Shown in pieces: positions 1-7,305 of a stretch of DNA of 64,000 bases (positions are counted from its first letter, which is position 1; every line of letters begins with the position of its first letter). The position numbers and the translations under genes were made by a program. The stretch lies in contig CP170506.1 of NCBI GenBank assembly GCA_042691655.1, forward strand, positions 1,488,001 through 1,552,000, read 5' to 3'. The notes under the pieces are model-generated. The model saw only the letters and a program-made list of their open reading frames with translations. It was not told the origin of the DNA and did not search any database. The stretch comes from UBA695 sp042691655. Its GTDB lineage: Bacteria; Verrucomicrobiota; Verrucomicrobiia; Chthoniobacterales; Chthoniobacteraceae.

Positions 1-37
1 CGCCGAGGGCGAGCGAGAGGAGAGGTGTTGTGTTCAT
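1..37 (-). CDS. gspD: Start of a probable type II secretion secretin (GspD), cut by the window edge
   Basis: Only the first 12 codons are present (MNTTPLLSLALG, the beginning of a hydrophobic signal peptide). The ATG at 37-35 overlaps the TGA stop of the GspC-like gene (34-36) as ATGA, so the two are probably translationally coupled. In type II secretion operons GspC is normally next to the outer-membrane secretin GspD, and a signal peptide is expected there. The identity is inferred from position only, since no secretin sequence is inside the window. Confidence 0.5.
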   Translation of the reverse strand, partial: MNTTPLLSLALG

Positions 38-651
38 TTGAGGTCCTGTTGGCGTTTCTGCATCATGCGGCGCATGATCGCTTCGCGGTCCACGCCGCCT
101 GGGCTGGCGGGGGCGGCACTTGCGGGGGCGGAGATATTGGTGACGGGTTGGGAGGAGGGGGTGGTTGAGGGAGGAATGGGAGCGGTCGGAGTCGGAGCGG
201 TTGCGGCGGCGTCCACCGAGGGCATGGGCGCGGGGGCCGCGTCGGCGCTGAGCGGAACGGTCTGGCCCACAGCGACCGGGATGATTTTCCCGTCGCGCAG
301 GATTTCGATGAAGTGGGGCGTGATCCGCGTGATGGTGGCCCCGGCGATGACGCCTTGCGGCCCCAGCACGGCGTTGAATTCCGCCCGCGAACCGGAGAAG
401 AACGCGAGCACTTTGTCATCCGTAACCAGGATGCCGGTGAGCGCGGCGAAGTCGCCCTTGGTCACGGGCACCGCGGCCTGGGTGGGCGCGGCGGCTCCGG
501 GCTGGCGCTCGGGGTCGAAGATGTTGCGCGTTTTCAGCAGCGCGTAAGCGCCGTCGAACGTCCGGCCGGGAGGCGCGGCGACGGCTGCGAGCGGCGCGCT
601 AAGAGCGGCCCACGCGGCGGCGCAAATAAGGAGGGACGGGTTCGGGCTCAT
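34..651 (-). CDS. GspC/PilP-like periplasmic linker of the type II secretion system
   Basis: A 205-residue protein with an N-terminal signal or anchor (about 1-26), followed by TRNIFDPERQPG and a GspC homology-region-like beta domain (about 65-130, including FAALTGILVTDDKVLAFF and VAVGQTVPL). The last third is Pro/Ala/Thr-rich and ends in a basic helix rich in Met, Gln and Arg. In this family the domain links the inner-membrane platform to the secretin. No PDZ domain is visible, so it resembles the short GspC/PilP form. The start at 651 overlaps the stop of the GspM-like gene (ATGA); longer upstream reading would run through that gene. It sits between gspM and the likely gspD, which fits the role. 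Confidence 0.7.
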   Translation of the reverse strand: MSPNPSLLICAAAWAALSAPLAAVAAPPGRTFDGAYALLKTRNIFDPERQPGAAAPTQAAVPVTKGDFAALTGILVTDDKVLAFFSGSRAEFNAVLGPQGVIAGATITRITPHFIEILRDGKIIPVAVGQTVPLSADAAPAPMPSVDAAATAPTPTAPIPPSTTPSSQPVTNISAPASAAPASPGGVDREAIMRRMMQKRQQDLK

Positions 652-1199
652 GGAATTTTCGAGGTTTGGTCTTTGAGCCGCAGGAAGGTGATGCGGGCGG
701 TGAGGATGAGCTGTGCCCCGCGAGCGTCGCGGGTGGCCAGTTCGCATTCCTCGACGTTCACCGGCACGGTGGTGTCGGTTTCGAGCTCGTAGAGGAACTG
801 GCCCAGCGCGGCCTGGCTGCCGGTGGCCGAGAGGCGGTACTCCAGCGTATCGTAGCCTTCGGTGTCGCGGATCTGCCAGGCCTGGGTGAGGTTGGTGAGC
901 GTGATCTGGCTTTGCAGCTTGCAGCGGTCCACGGCCTTGAGGGCGGCGTACTCGGCGGCGGAGACTTCGGCGGGCAGATTGCCCCGGCTCATGGCGGCCC
1001 AGCGTTCGCGCAGCGAGGCCTCGCGCGCCTTGAGCTGGCGGCCTTGCGAGACTTGCCCCTTTAGCGTGGCGATGCGTTCGCTTTGCGCCTTCCATGTCGT
1101 CAAGGCCGGTTCGATCACAAAACTGTCGAGCAGGAAAAGGCCCAGGGCGACGCCCACGCCGATTTTAAGGAAAAAGATGCGGCGTTGTTCGTCAGTCAT
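648..1199 (-). CDS. gspM: GspM/PilO-like inner-membrane platform protein
   Basis: 183 residues: a short cytoplasmic N-terminus, one membrane helix (about 9-27, LKIGVGVALGLFLLDSFVI), a heptad-rich stretch (about 30-65) and a periplasmic ferredoxin-like domain (about 85-183). This is the architecture of GspM and of PilO in type IV pili, where the protein pairs with GspL/PilN. It starts with ATG at 1199 and overlaps the end of the GspL-like gene by 8 bp, and its own stop overlaps the next start. The family call rests on architecture and operon position rather than a strong motif. Confidence 0.7.
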   Translation of the reverse strand: MTDEQRRIFFLKIGVGVALGLFLLDSFVIEPALTTWKAQSERIATLKGQVSQGRQLKAREASLRERWAAMSRGNLPAEVSAAEYAALKAVDRCKLQSQITLTNLTQAWQIRDTEGYDTLEYRLSATGSQAALGQFLYELETDTTVPVNVEECELATRDARGAQLILTARITFLRLKDQTSKIP

Positions 1200-2556
1200 G
1201 GTGCGTCTCCCATTTGAAAGTTAGCGAGAATTGGCTCGGGTTGTTGCCGCGCAGTTGCTTGACCTGGAGCGCGCTAACGCCCGCCTGTTTGCTGAGGGTG
1301 CCTTGCAGGCTCATGAGCGAGGCGTTGTTTTGCGCGAAGCCGTTGATGGTGACCATCGCGGCCGTGGAACTCGGTGCTCCGCGCCCTCCGGCGTCGCTCT
1401 TTTCGACGAACGGGCTGATTTGCACGGAGCGCGTCCAGAGGTCGCCCCGCTCGGGGAAGGCTGCAATGACGCTGCGCAGCGCGTCGAGCTTCTGCGGCGC
1501 GGGATCGAACCAGGGGCGGAATTGGCGGATCTTTTGCTGGATGGTGTCGAGTTCCGCCACCGACGGCTTCAGCGTGGCCCATTCGCGGATCAGGCTGGCT
1601 TCCTGGTGCGAGCGGAAGCTGAAGGCCAGGATCGGCAGAAAGACGACGACGGCCGCGCTGGCTACGGCCTTGCGGCCCCGCGTGGTGTTGAAGCGCTTGA
1701 AGGTCTCCTTCCAGCGGTTGGCTTCCGGCGTGAAGAATTCGAACGGGACGGGCGTCTGGTTAAGGAGCAGGCGTGCGGCCCCCGGCGCGGCCTGGCTTTC
1801 GCAGTCGTTCTCGGCGGGGGTGATCCCGAGCTTTTCCAGCAGCGCGGTGAGCGCCTCGTCCGGGGTTCCGTAAATCCGCGCGCGCTTGAGCTGCGTGCGA
1901 ACGGCCTCCGGCAGCCGCCCGAGGGTGATGCGCAATTCCCGAGCGAGCGTGGCGGGTTCGGCGGAGATGGTGCGGAGGGCCGCCGTGCCGCCGCCGCAGG
2001 TTATGGAGAGCTCCACGCGGTTTTGGCCGGGGATGAGGTGCAGTGTCGGCTCCGGATGATCGAGCGCGCAAGGGAGGTCGAGCGAAATCGAGAGGGTTCG
2101 GCAACCGGCGGCGGCGAGGAAGGCGCTTGCGGCTTCCATCCGTTTCGGGGGCAGTGCGGCCAGCGTGGCGCGGGGCGTGCCGACGTGGTAGGTGTCGTGG
2201 GCGAGGACGAGATCGGGAATGGAAAATTCGCGCTCGGCCCGCAGCTCGAAGTAGCCGCGAAGGTCCTCCGGGCTGACCTCGGGGAGATCGGCGGAGGTGG
2301 AGAGTACCCACGAGGGCGGCAGCGCGAGGGCGCAGCGGCGTTCTTTGATGCCCGCGGCTTCCAGCGCGGCGGCGAGGGCGGCTCCTGCTTTCGCCGGATC
2401 GGCAAGCACCGCGTCGGCCCCCACGGCGATCTTTATGGGTTCGGGCGGGGTTTCGCCCGAGGCGCGCACGCAGAGGGCCGAGAGCGAGTCGGCCCGAAGC
2501 GTCAGCGCCAGGATCGAGGCGGGTTGAAAGTGGAGTTTGCTAAGGTCGAACGTCAT
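1192..2556 (-). CDS. gspL: GspL / PilM-PilN-like type II secretion assembly protein
   Basis: 454 residues from the ATG at 2556, which overlaps the gspK stop (ATGA). The N-terminal ~285 residues look like the actin-like cytoplasmic fold of PilM/GspL, with strands such as ILALTLRADSLSALCV and the helix KRMEAASAFLAAAG. A single membrane helix follows (about 293-313, VASAAVVVFLPILAFSF), then a periplasmic PilN-like domain. GspL recruits the GspE ATPase to the membrane and binds GspM. A longer reading frame upstream exists but would run inside gspK. Being a PilM-PilN fusion, it fits a T2SS better than a type IV pilus, in which they are separate genes. Confidence 0.75.
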   Translation of the reverse strand: MTFDLSKLHFQPASILALTLRADSLSALCVRASGETPPEPIKIAVGADAVLADPAKAGAALAAALEAAGIKERRCALALPPSWVLSTSADLPEVSPEDLRGYFELRAEREFSIPDLVLAHDTYHVGTPRATLAALPPKRMEAASAFLAAAGCRTLSISLDLPCALDHPEPTLHLIPGQNRVELSITCGGGTAALRTISAEPATLARELRITLGRLPEAVRTQLKRARIYGTPDEALTALLEKLGITPAENDCESQAAPGAARLLLNQTPVPFEFFTPEANRWKETFKRFNTTRGRKAVASAAVVVFLPILAFSFRSHQEASLIREWATLKPSVAELDTIQQKIRQFRPWFDPAPQKLDALRSVIAAFPERGDLWTRSVQISPFVEKSDAGGRGAPSSTAAMVTINGFAQNNASLMSLQGTLSKQAGVSALQVKQLRGNNPSQFSLTFKWETHHD

Positions 2557-3959
2557 CGGGTGGGTTGTTGCTGGACCAGTTGCTGGCGAACGTCGCTGCC
2601 GAGCGACCATCCGAGCGGGGTCAAATTGCGGCGGTAGACAATGCGTGCGGTGCCGGTGCTTTTGTCGATCACAAAACGCGTTCGGCGGTAGCCCCGGCCA
2701 TTGCGCCCCACGGCGGCGACGTCCACGCTGATTTGGTAGCTGTTGGCCGTTAGGTACGGCCCGGCCTTGAGCGCGTCGCTCTGCCCCAGGACCGAGACTA
2801 CCCATGCGAGGCTCGCGGGTTCGGTGGTCTGCTGGGCGCGGGTGGTGACGAGCAGTTCGGCCTTGGCCGAGCCGATACCCGGCAGGCAGGCGAGCACGGC
2901 GGCCGGGGCCGTGTAGGGGTTGACGAGGCCTTTGACGTAGGTGCCCGACTTGGCGGTGAGCTTCGGGGAGATGGAGTCGAACTCGGTCTCCGTCAGCGCG
3001 CCGTGAATGTAGAAGCCGAGCACGCTGTTGACGGTTCCCGAAGCCTGGAGCTTGGTGATGATTTCGTTCGACCGCGCGGTGCCGAGATCGGAGGTGAGCA
3101 ACGTGCTGAGCGCCGTTCCGGAGGTCTTGGTGACGTCGACGCGCTCGGTGGTGCCGTCGCTGAGGGTGTTCGGCTCTCGGCTGAATACGGTGGCGTACTC
3201 AAGAATACCCGGGTTGAGCCCGTTGTCAAAGGCCGGGGTGGCCGCGCTGCCGGTGGAAAACGCGTTGGACATGGAGGACGAGGCGGCCTGGGTGCGTTCC
3301 GCGCCGTCGAGCACGTGGTTGGCGTTGTAGTCTGCGCTGTAAAGGATGTCCTGGCTGCCGGAGCCGCTGACCAGGAGCGCGATTTCCTCCACCGATTCGA
3401 ACGGCGCGTATTTGTTCGTGCTATTGCGGATGACGGAGGATGAGGACGAGGAGGTGCCCGAAGTCGAGGTGCCCGAGGTCGCGGCGCCGGAGGTGGAGGA
3501 TCGCCAAGTGACGACCGCCTGCGCAAGATCCGACGTCATTCCGGGGAGCCCCTGTAGAACGGTGGCTGAGGCGGTGTTGAGGTTGAGCTTGGATGCCTCG
3601 TCCACAAAGCCGAACACCGGCTGATCGGAAGTGCTCTGCGAGGCCGAGCCCGACGAGACGCCGATAAACCAGAAGGTCGCCTCGCCCACGGGCAGCGTGT
3701 CGCTCTGGAAGTCGTTCGGGTCGGGAAGGCCTCCCTCGCGGTTGACCTGGGAGAAAAGGTAGACGGCGTAGCGCGCCCCGCCTTCGATGGCCGCTTCGGC
3801 CTGGCGTCCCGCGAGGGCGTTGTCCTCGCCGCGGTAGGCCAGGGCCATGGTGTTGGCGAATACCAGGGTCAGGCTCACCAGTCCGATGCAGACGATCATC
3901 ACCACGATGAGCACGGAGCCCCGGGCGCGCTGCGATGGAGTTGGAAGGAAGGGCTGCAT
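2553..3959 (-). CDS. gspK: GspK minor pseudopilin (type II secretion tip)
   Basis: 468 residues. The type III signal is MQPFLPTPSQRARG|SVLIVVMI, with Gly at -1 and no Glu at +5, which is typical of GspK. The body contains the GspK alpha domain with helix-hairpin-helix-like pieces: LNLNTASATVLQGLPGM near 135 and PAAVLACLPGIGSAKAELL near 355. GspK caps the pseudopilus with GspI and GspJ. A Ser/Thr/Gly low-complexity insert lies at about 150-178. The ATG at 3959 was chosen because upstream residues are a proline run from the antisense of the gspJ tail. The gene is 4 bp after gspJ and its stop overlaps gspL. Confidence 0.88.
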   Translation of the reverse strand: MQPFLPTPSQRARGSVLIVVMIVCIGLVSLTLVFANTMALAYRGEDNALAGRQAEAAIEGGARYAVYLFSQVNREGGLPDPNDFQSDTLPVGEATFWFIGVSSGSASQSTSDQPVFGFVDEASKLNLNTASATVLQGLPGMTSDLAQAVVTWRSSTSGAATSGTSTSGTSSSSSSVIRNSTNKYAPFESVEEIALLVSGSGSQDILYSADYNANHVLDGAERTQAASSSMSNAFSTGSAATPAFDNGLNPGILEYATVFSREPNTLSDGTTERVDVTKTSGTALSTLLTSDLGTARSNEIITKLQASGTVNSVLGFYIHGALTETEFDSISPKLTAKSGTYVKGLVNPYTAPAAVLACLPGIGSAKAELLVTTRAQQTTEPASLAWVVSVLGQSDALKAGPYLTANSYQISVDVAAVGRNGRGYRRTRFVIDKSTGTARIVYRRNLTPLGWSLGSDVRQQLVQQQPTR

Positions 3960-3963
3960 TGAC

Positions 3964-4707
3964 CTAGGTCCCGCTAGTGGTGGAGGTGGTGGAGGTGGTG
4001 AAGGGCTCGGTGGTGAAGGGGACGAAAATCTCAATGGGCGGCGGCACGGGAACGCGGTTGGACACCGGGGACTGAATGAGGCGCACCCGGACGGCCCGGG
4101 GCAGCGAGGAGGTGCCGCTGGTCGACGAGTTGCTGCCCGAGGTGTCGGCAGTGAGCGAGGTGCTGGTCAGCGAGCTGGAGGACGAGGAGCCGCTGAGTTG
4201 CCAGGTGTCCTGCCAACTGCTGCCGTCCCAAAAGGCGACCTCGAATTTCTCCACGCGTTGCAGCACGGGGATTTCCTCGGAGTTTTCGGTGCCCGAGCCG
4301 AGCAAATCACGCGTCAGCACCCGGACGAGTGGGCCGTTGTTGGCGCTGTTGCCGTTGCCGGAAATGTAATACTCGATCTGCTGTACGTCGCCGTAGCCCT
4401 GGTCGTCGTTGTCGTCTTCGCCGGTGGTCGCGGTGAAGCGCAGGTAGCCACCGAAATGGGACTTCTGGTTGCCAGCCCCGCCCTCGAGCGTGCAGGCCAG
4501 CACTCCGCCGGAGATGTAGGCGCTGAAAAGGTCGTTGCGGATGACGGCGACGGCCCGCTCGCGAAGGCGCGACTCCCGGAGCCGCTCGGTCGCGCTGTCA
4601 CGCGTCTTGATCGCCCGCTGAAAAATGCCGTAAAGCCCCAGCAGCAGAATCGCCGCCGCGAACGTGGCGAGCAGGATCTCGATCAGGGTGAAAGCGCGCC
4701 GGTTCAT
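3964..4707 (-). CDS. gspJ: GspJ minor pseudopilin
   Basis: 247 residues beginning MNRRA|FTLIEILLATF, a class III prepilin signal with Glu at +5 but Ala instead of Gly at -1. The N-terminal helix is followed by a pseudopilin body (IKTRDSATERLRESRLRERA, then a beta domain with YLRFTATTGEDDND). GspJ joins GspI and GspK in the pseudopilus tip. Two Ser/Thr/Gly-rich stretches stand out, at about 171-201 and at the C-terminus (about 235-247), neither typical of the family. The start overlaps the gspI stop (ATGA). Confidence 0.82.
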   Translation of the reverse strand: MNRRAFTLIEILLATFAAAILLLGLYGIFQRAIKTRDSATERLRESRLRERAVAVIRNDLFSAYISGGVLACTLEGGAGNQKSHFGGYLRFTATTGEDDNDDQGYGDVQQIEYYISGNGNSANNGPLVRVLTRDLLGSGTENSEEIPVLQRVEKFEVAFWDGSSWQDTWQLSGSSSSSSLTSTSLTADTSGSNSSTSGTSSLPRAVRVRLIQSPVSNRVPVPPPIEIFVPFTTEPFTTSTTSTTSGT

Positions 4708-5141
4708 TTTTTGTTGCTCCCGGAGGTTTTGGATTTGGACGATGACGTCGTGCCCGAGGTGGAGGTCGTCGAGGTCGAGCCGGAGCTGACTAGCGTGCTC
4801 AGCTCGACTTTATCCTCACGGCCCTGCACGGTGTAGTAGGCGCGCACGGTGAGGAGTTCCATCGTGTCCATTTCCCAGGTGGAGTGCGCGGCTTCCCATC
4901 GCATCCCGGGCCAGTTGCCGCCGAAGTTGCCGCTCATATCCGAGGTCATCCAGGCGTCGTCGAGGCTCAGTTCGCCGAGCTTGTTTTGCGCCAACTCCGC
5001 CGCGATGGCCCCGCGTTCCGCGTAGAGCCCGGCGCGGGTGGAAATGGTGAGCCCCTGCATGATGGCCGGGATCAAGATCGCCAGAAAGACCATGGCGGCC
5101 AGGATTTCGACAAACGTGAAGGCGTGATTGGACGGGCGCAT
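4704..5141 (-). CDS. gspI: GspI minor pseudopilin
   Basis: 145 residues beginning MRPSNHA|FTFVEILAAMVFLAIL, with Ala at -1 and Glu at +5. The short body has the GspI feature ISTRAGLYAERGAIAAELAQNK (seen over about 30-51), where the family usually has a similar 'A..LA..kl' helix. The C-terminal ~27 residues are Ser/Thr/Gly/Lys low complexity and replace or extend the usual end. It is one of three tip pseudopilins here, and it lies one base after gspH and overlaps gspJ. Confidence 0.78.
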   Translation of the reverse strand: MRPSNHAFTFVEILAAMVFLAILIPAIMQGLTISTRAGLYAERGAIAAELAQNKLGELSLDDAWMTSDMSGNFGGNWPGMRWEAAHSTWEMDTMELLTVRAYYTVQGREDKVELSTLVSSGSTSTTSTSGTTSSSKSKTSGSNKK

Positions 5142-5142
5142 C

Positions 5143-5631
5143 TTATTTCACAATCTCGTAGCCGTCGCCGTCGTCGGTTTGTGCCACGGTGACGTGCTCG
5201 CCGGATTTGTGGGCGAGGCGGATTTCATTCACGCTGGTGCTATCAAGCGTTCCCTCGGGTTGGAAGGTGGCTGCCAGCGAATGGCCGTTGCCGTCGTTGT
5301 TGATCGGCGTGGAGTCGAAGCGGACTTCCGGGTCGAGCGTCCAGGCTTTCTCTCGGGCCACGATGCCGTCGTAGCCGCTGGAGGCCTGTACGCCGAAGGT
5401 CTCGGAATTGGAGTCGATCCAGACGGTCATGGGGATGCCTTGGGAGATGGCTTCGCTGCGGGCGTACTCGATGGCGGCAAGGACCTGCGCCGCCTGCCCG
5501 TCGAGGTTCCGCCCGTGGAAGGAGCGGGAGAGGGAGGGGGCGGATACCGCCAGGATCGTCGCCAATAAAGCCAGCACTAGGACCAGCTCGATTAACGTGA
5601 ACGCGTTCTTTTTGTTACCGCTTGTTGGCAT
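5143..5631 (-). CDS. gspH: GspH minor pseudopilin
   Basis: 162 residues beginning MPTSGNKKNA|FTLIELVLVLALLATI, with Ala at -1 and Glu at +5. The body matches GspH/FimT: LDGQAAQVLAAIEYARSEAI (about 40-59) is the conserved region after the N-terminal helix, followed by a beta sandwich with VTVAQTDDGDGYEIV at the end. In the family it is a minor pilin between the tip and the GspG fibre. The start overlaps the last 17 bp of gspG in another frame, so expression is probably coupled. Confidence 0.85.
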   Translation of the reverse strand: MPTSGNKKNAFTLIELVLVLALLATILAVSAPSLSRSFHGRNLDGQAAQVLAAIEYARSEAISQGIPMTVWIDSNSETFGVQASSGYDGIVAREKAWTLDPEVRFDSTPINNDGNGHSLAATFQPEGTLDSTSVNEIRLAHKSGEHVTVAQTDDGDGYEIVK

Positions 5632-6043
5632 CCCAGTTGTTAATGTCGTCGTCGGTGCCCGTGCGGCCGTCTGGCCCAGCCGACATCAGGTCGAAGCCGT
5701 TTTGCGTGTGTTTGCCGGGGTATTCGTAAAGGTAGCTGTTGTTCCACGGGTCGAGCGGAACGGCTTTTTCGAGATACGGCCCGTGCCAGTTGTTGGCGTC
5801 GCCGGGCTGGTTGATGAGCGCGTCGAGGGACTTGGGATAATACCCGTTGTCAACCTCGTAGGCGTTAAGCGCGAGCGAAATGCTGGCAATCTGCGACTTG
5901 GCCGCCGTGAGCTGGGCTTGTTGCGTGCGCCCCGCGAGCTTGGGGTAAACGATGGCCGCCAGCGTGGCCAGGATGACCAGTACGAGCAGCATCTCGACCA
6001 AGGTAAAGGCACCGTTTTTGGGGGATTGGATCGGTTTATTCAT
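5615..6043 (-). CDS. gspG: GspG major pseudopilin
   Basis: 142 residues: MNKPIQSPKNGA|FTLVEMLLVLVILATLAA, then the GspG body with ALNAYEVDNGYYPKSLDALI, DPWNNSYLYEYPGKH and the C-terminal calcium-binding-type loop SAGPDGRTGTDDDINNW. All are family hallmarks, and GspG polymerises into the pseudopilus. The residue directly before Phe is Ala, with Gly one position earlier. It starts 6 bp after the gspF stop. Length is normal for GspG. Confidence 0.95.
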   Translation of the reverse strand: MNKPIQSPKNGAFTLVEMLLVLVILATLAAIVYPKLAGRTQQAQLTAAKSQIASISLALNAYEVDNGYYPKSLDALINQPGDANNWHGPYLEKAVPLDPWNNSYLYEYPGKHTQNGFDLMSAGPDGRTGTDDDINNWDANKR

Positions 6044-6049
6044 GGAGTA

Positions 6050-7300
6050 TTATTTGATATAGTCTTGAAGCGTAAAGATGGGGATGACCATGCCGACGAA
6101 GATGACGCCGATGAACCCGGCGATCATGAAGAGCATGATCGGCTCGGCCAGCGAAACGGCGTTCTTGAGCTGCCGGTCGAGCGTGAGCTCGGTGACGGCG
6201 GCGATGCGCAGGAGCTCCTTGTCGAGCCGCCCGCTTTCCTCGGCCACGGAGATCATCTCCAGCGTGGACCCCGGGAAGAGCGCGCGGCAATCGCTCAGCG
6301 CCGAGGCGAGCTGCTCGCCCTTGGAAACGCGTTCGGTGGAGTCGGCGATCAAGTCGATGAGCGTCTGGTAGCCGAGCGAGCGCCGGGCGACGTTGAGGCC
6401 GTTCATGAGCGGCACCCCGGCGGAGAGCAGCGTGCCGAGCATCCGGCAAAAGCGCGTCATGGCGATCTTGGCCGCCAGCGGCCCGGCCAGGGGGAGGTGG
6501 AAAAGGACGTTCTCCCACTTGCGCCGGTTCGCGTCGTTTTTAAACCACTTGGCGACGCCGTAAATGACGAGCACGATGCCGATGGCGATGAATACCCCGT
6601 AGGATCGAATCGCATGGCTGGCGCCGATGATGGCGCGAGTGATGGCGGGCAGCGCGGCGTTGAACCCGGCAAAGAGCGTCTGGAAGCGCGGGATGAAAAA
6701 GATCATCAAAAAGATGACCACCCCCATGGCCAGGGTCAGGAGTACCGCCGGGTACATCAGCGCCGAGAAGACCTTGGCCCGCAGCTCCTTTTCGCGCGCT
6801 TGGAAATCGGCGATCTGTGCCAGCACCACGTCGAGGAAGCCGCCCGTTTCGCCGGATTCGACCATGGCGACGTAGACACGCGGGAAGACCTCGGGCGAAC
6901 GGCTCATGGCGTCGGCGAGCGAAACGCCGTCGATGACCCGCTCGTGCAGCTCTTGCCACTTCGCGGCGGCGGCGGCGTTGCTGGCTTCCTTGTAGAGGAT
7001 CGTCAGCGCGCGGCTCAGCGGCACGGCGGCGGCCAGCAGGCTGGAGAGCGAGCGCGTGAAATCCTCCAGCGCCTCGAAGGATACGTGCTTCGCGCGGAAG
7101 TGCCATTTCGCGCCCAGGGGAGCGGCGGCTGCTTGGGCTTTGCCATTGGCTCCGGCGGCTTTTTGCACCTCCGCGAGTTTCAGCGGCGTGAGGCCCTGCT
7201 CCTCGATGAGCCGGATTGCCTCGCCGCGGCCGCCCGCCTCGATCTGGCCGCTCGCGGAGGAGCCTCCCGGCTTCAATGCTTTGTATTCAAAGGTTGGCAT
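6050..7300 (-). CDS. gspF: GspF inner-membrane platform protein
   Basis: 416 residues from MPTFEYKALKPGG at 7300. It has the two repeated T2SF domains of GspF/PilC (first copy about 75-195 with FTRSLSSLLAAAVPLSRAL, second about 275-400 with RFCRMLGTLLSAGVPLMNGL). Three membrane segments sit near 180-205, 225-250 and 375-405. GspF is the polytopic platform that works with the GspE motor to extrude pseudopilin. The start lies 5 bp after the gspE stop; a longer upstream frame would begin inside gspE. An N-terminal linker of about 25 Ala/Gly-rich residues precedes the first domain. Confidence 0.95.
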   Translation of the reverse strand: MPTFEYKALKPGGSSASGQIEAGGRGEAIRLIEEQGLTPLKLAEVQKAAGANGKAQAAAAPLGAKWHFRAKHVSFEALEDFTRSLSSLLAAAVPLSRALTILYKEASNAAAAAKWQELHERVIDGVSLADAMSRSPEVFPRVYVAMVESGETGGFLDVVLAQIADFQAREKELRAKVFSALMYPAVLLTLAMGVVIFLMIFFIPRFQTLFAGFNAALPAITRAIIGASHAIRSYGVFIAIGIVLVIYGVAKWFKNDANRRKWENVLFHLPLAGPLAAKIAMTRFCRMLGTLLSAGVPLMNGLNVARRSLGYQTLIDLIADSTERVSKGEQLASALSDCRALFPGSTLEMISVAEESGRLDKELLRIAAVTELTLDRQLKNAVSLAEPIMLFMIAGFIGVIFVGMVIPIFTLQDYIK

Positions 7301-7305
7301 GACGG

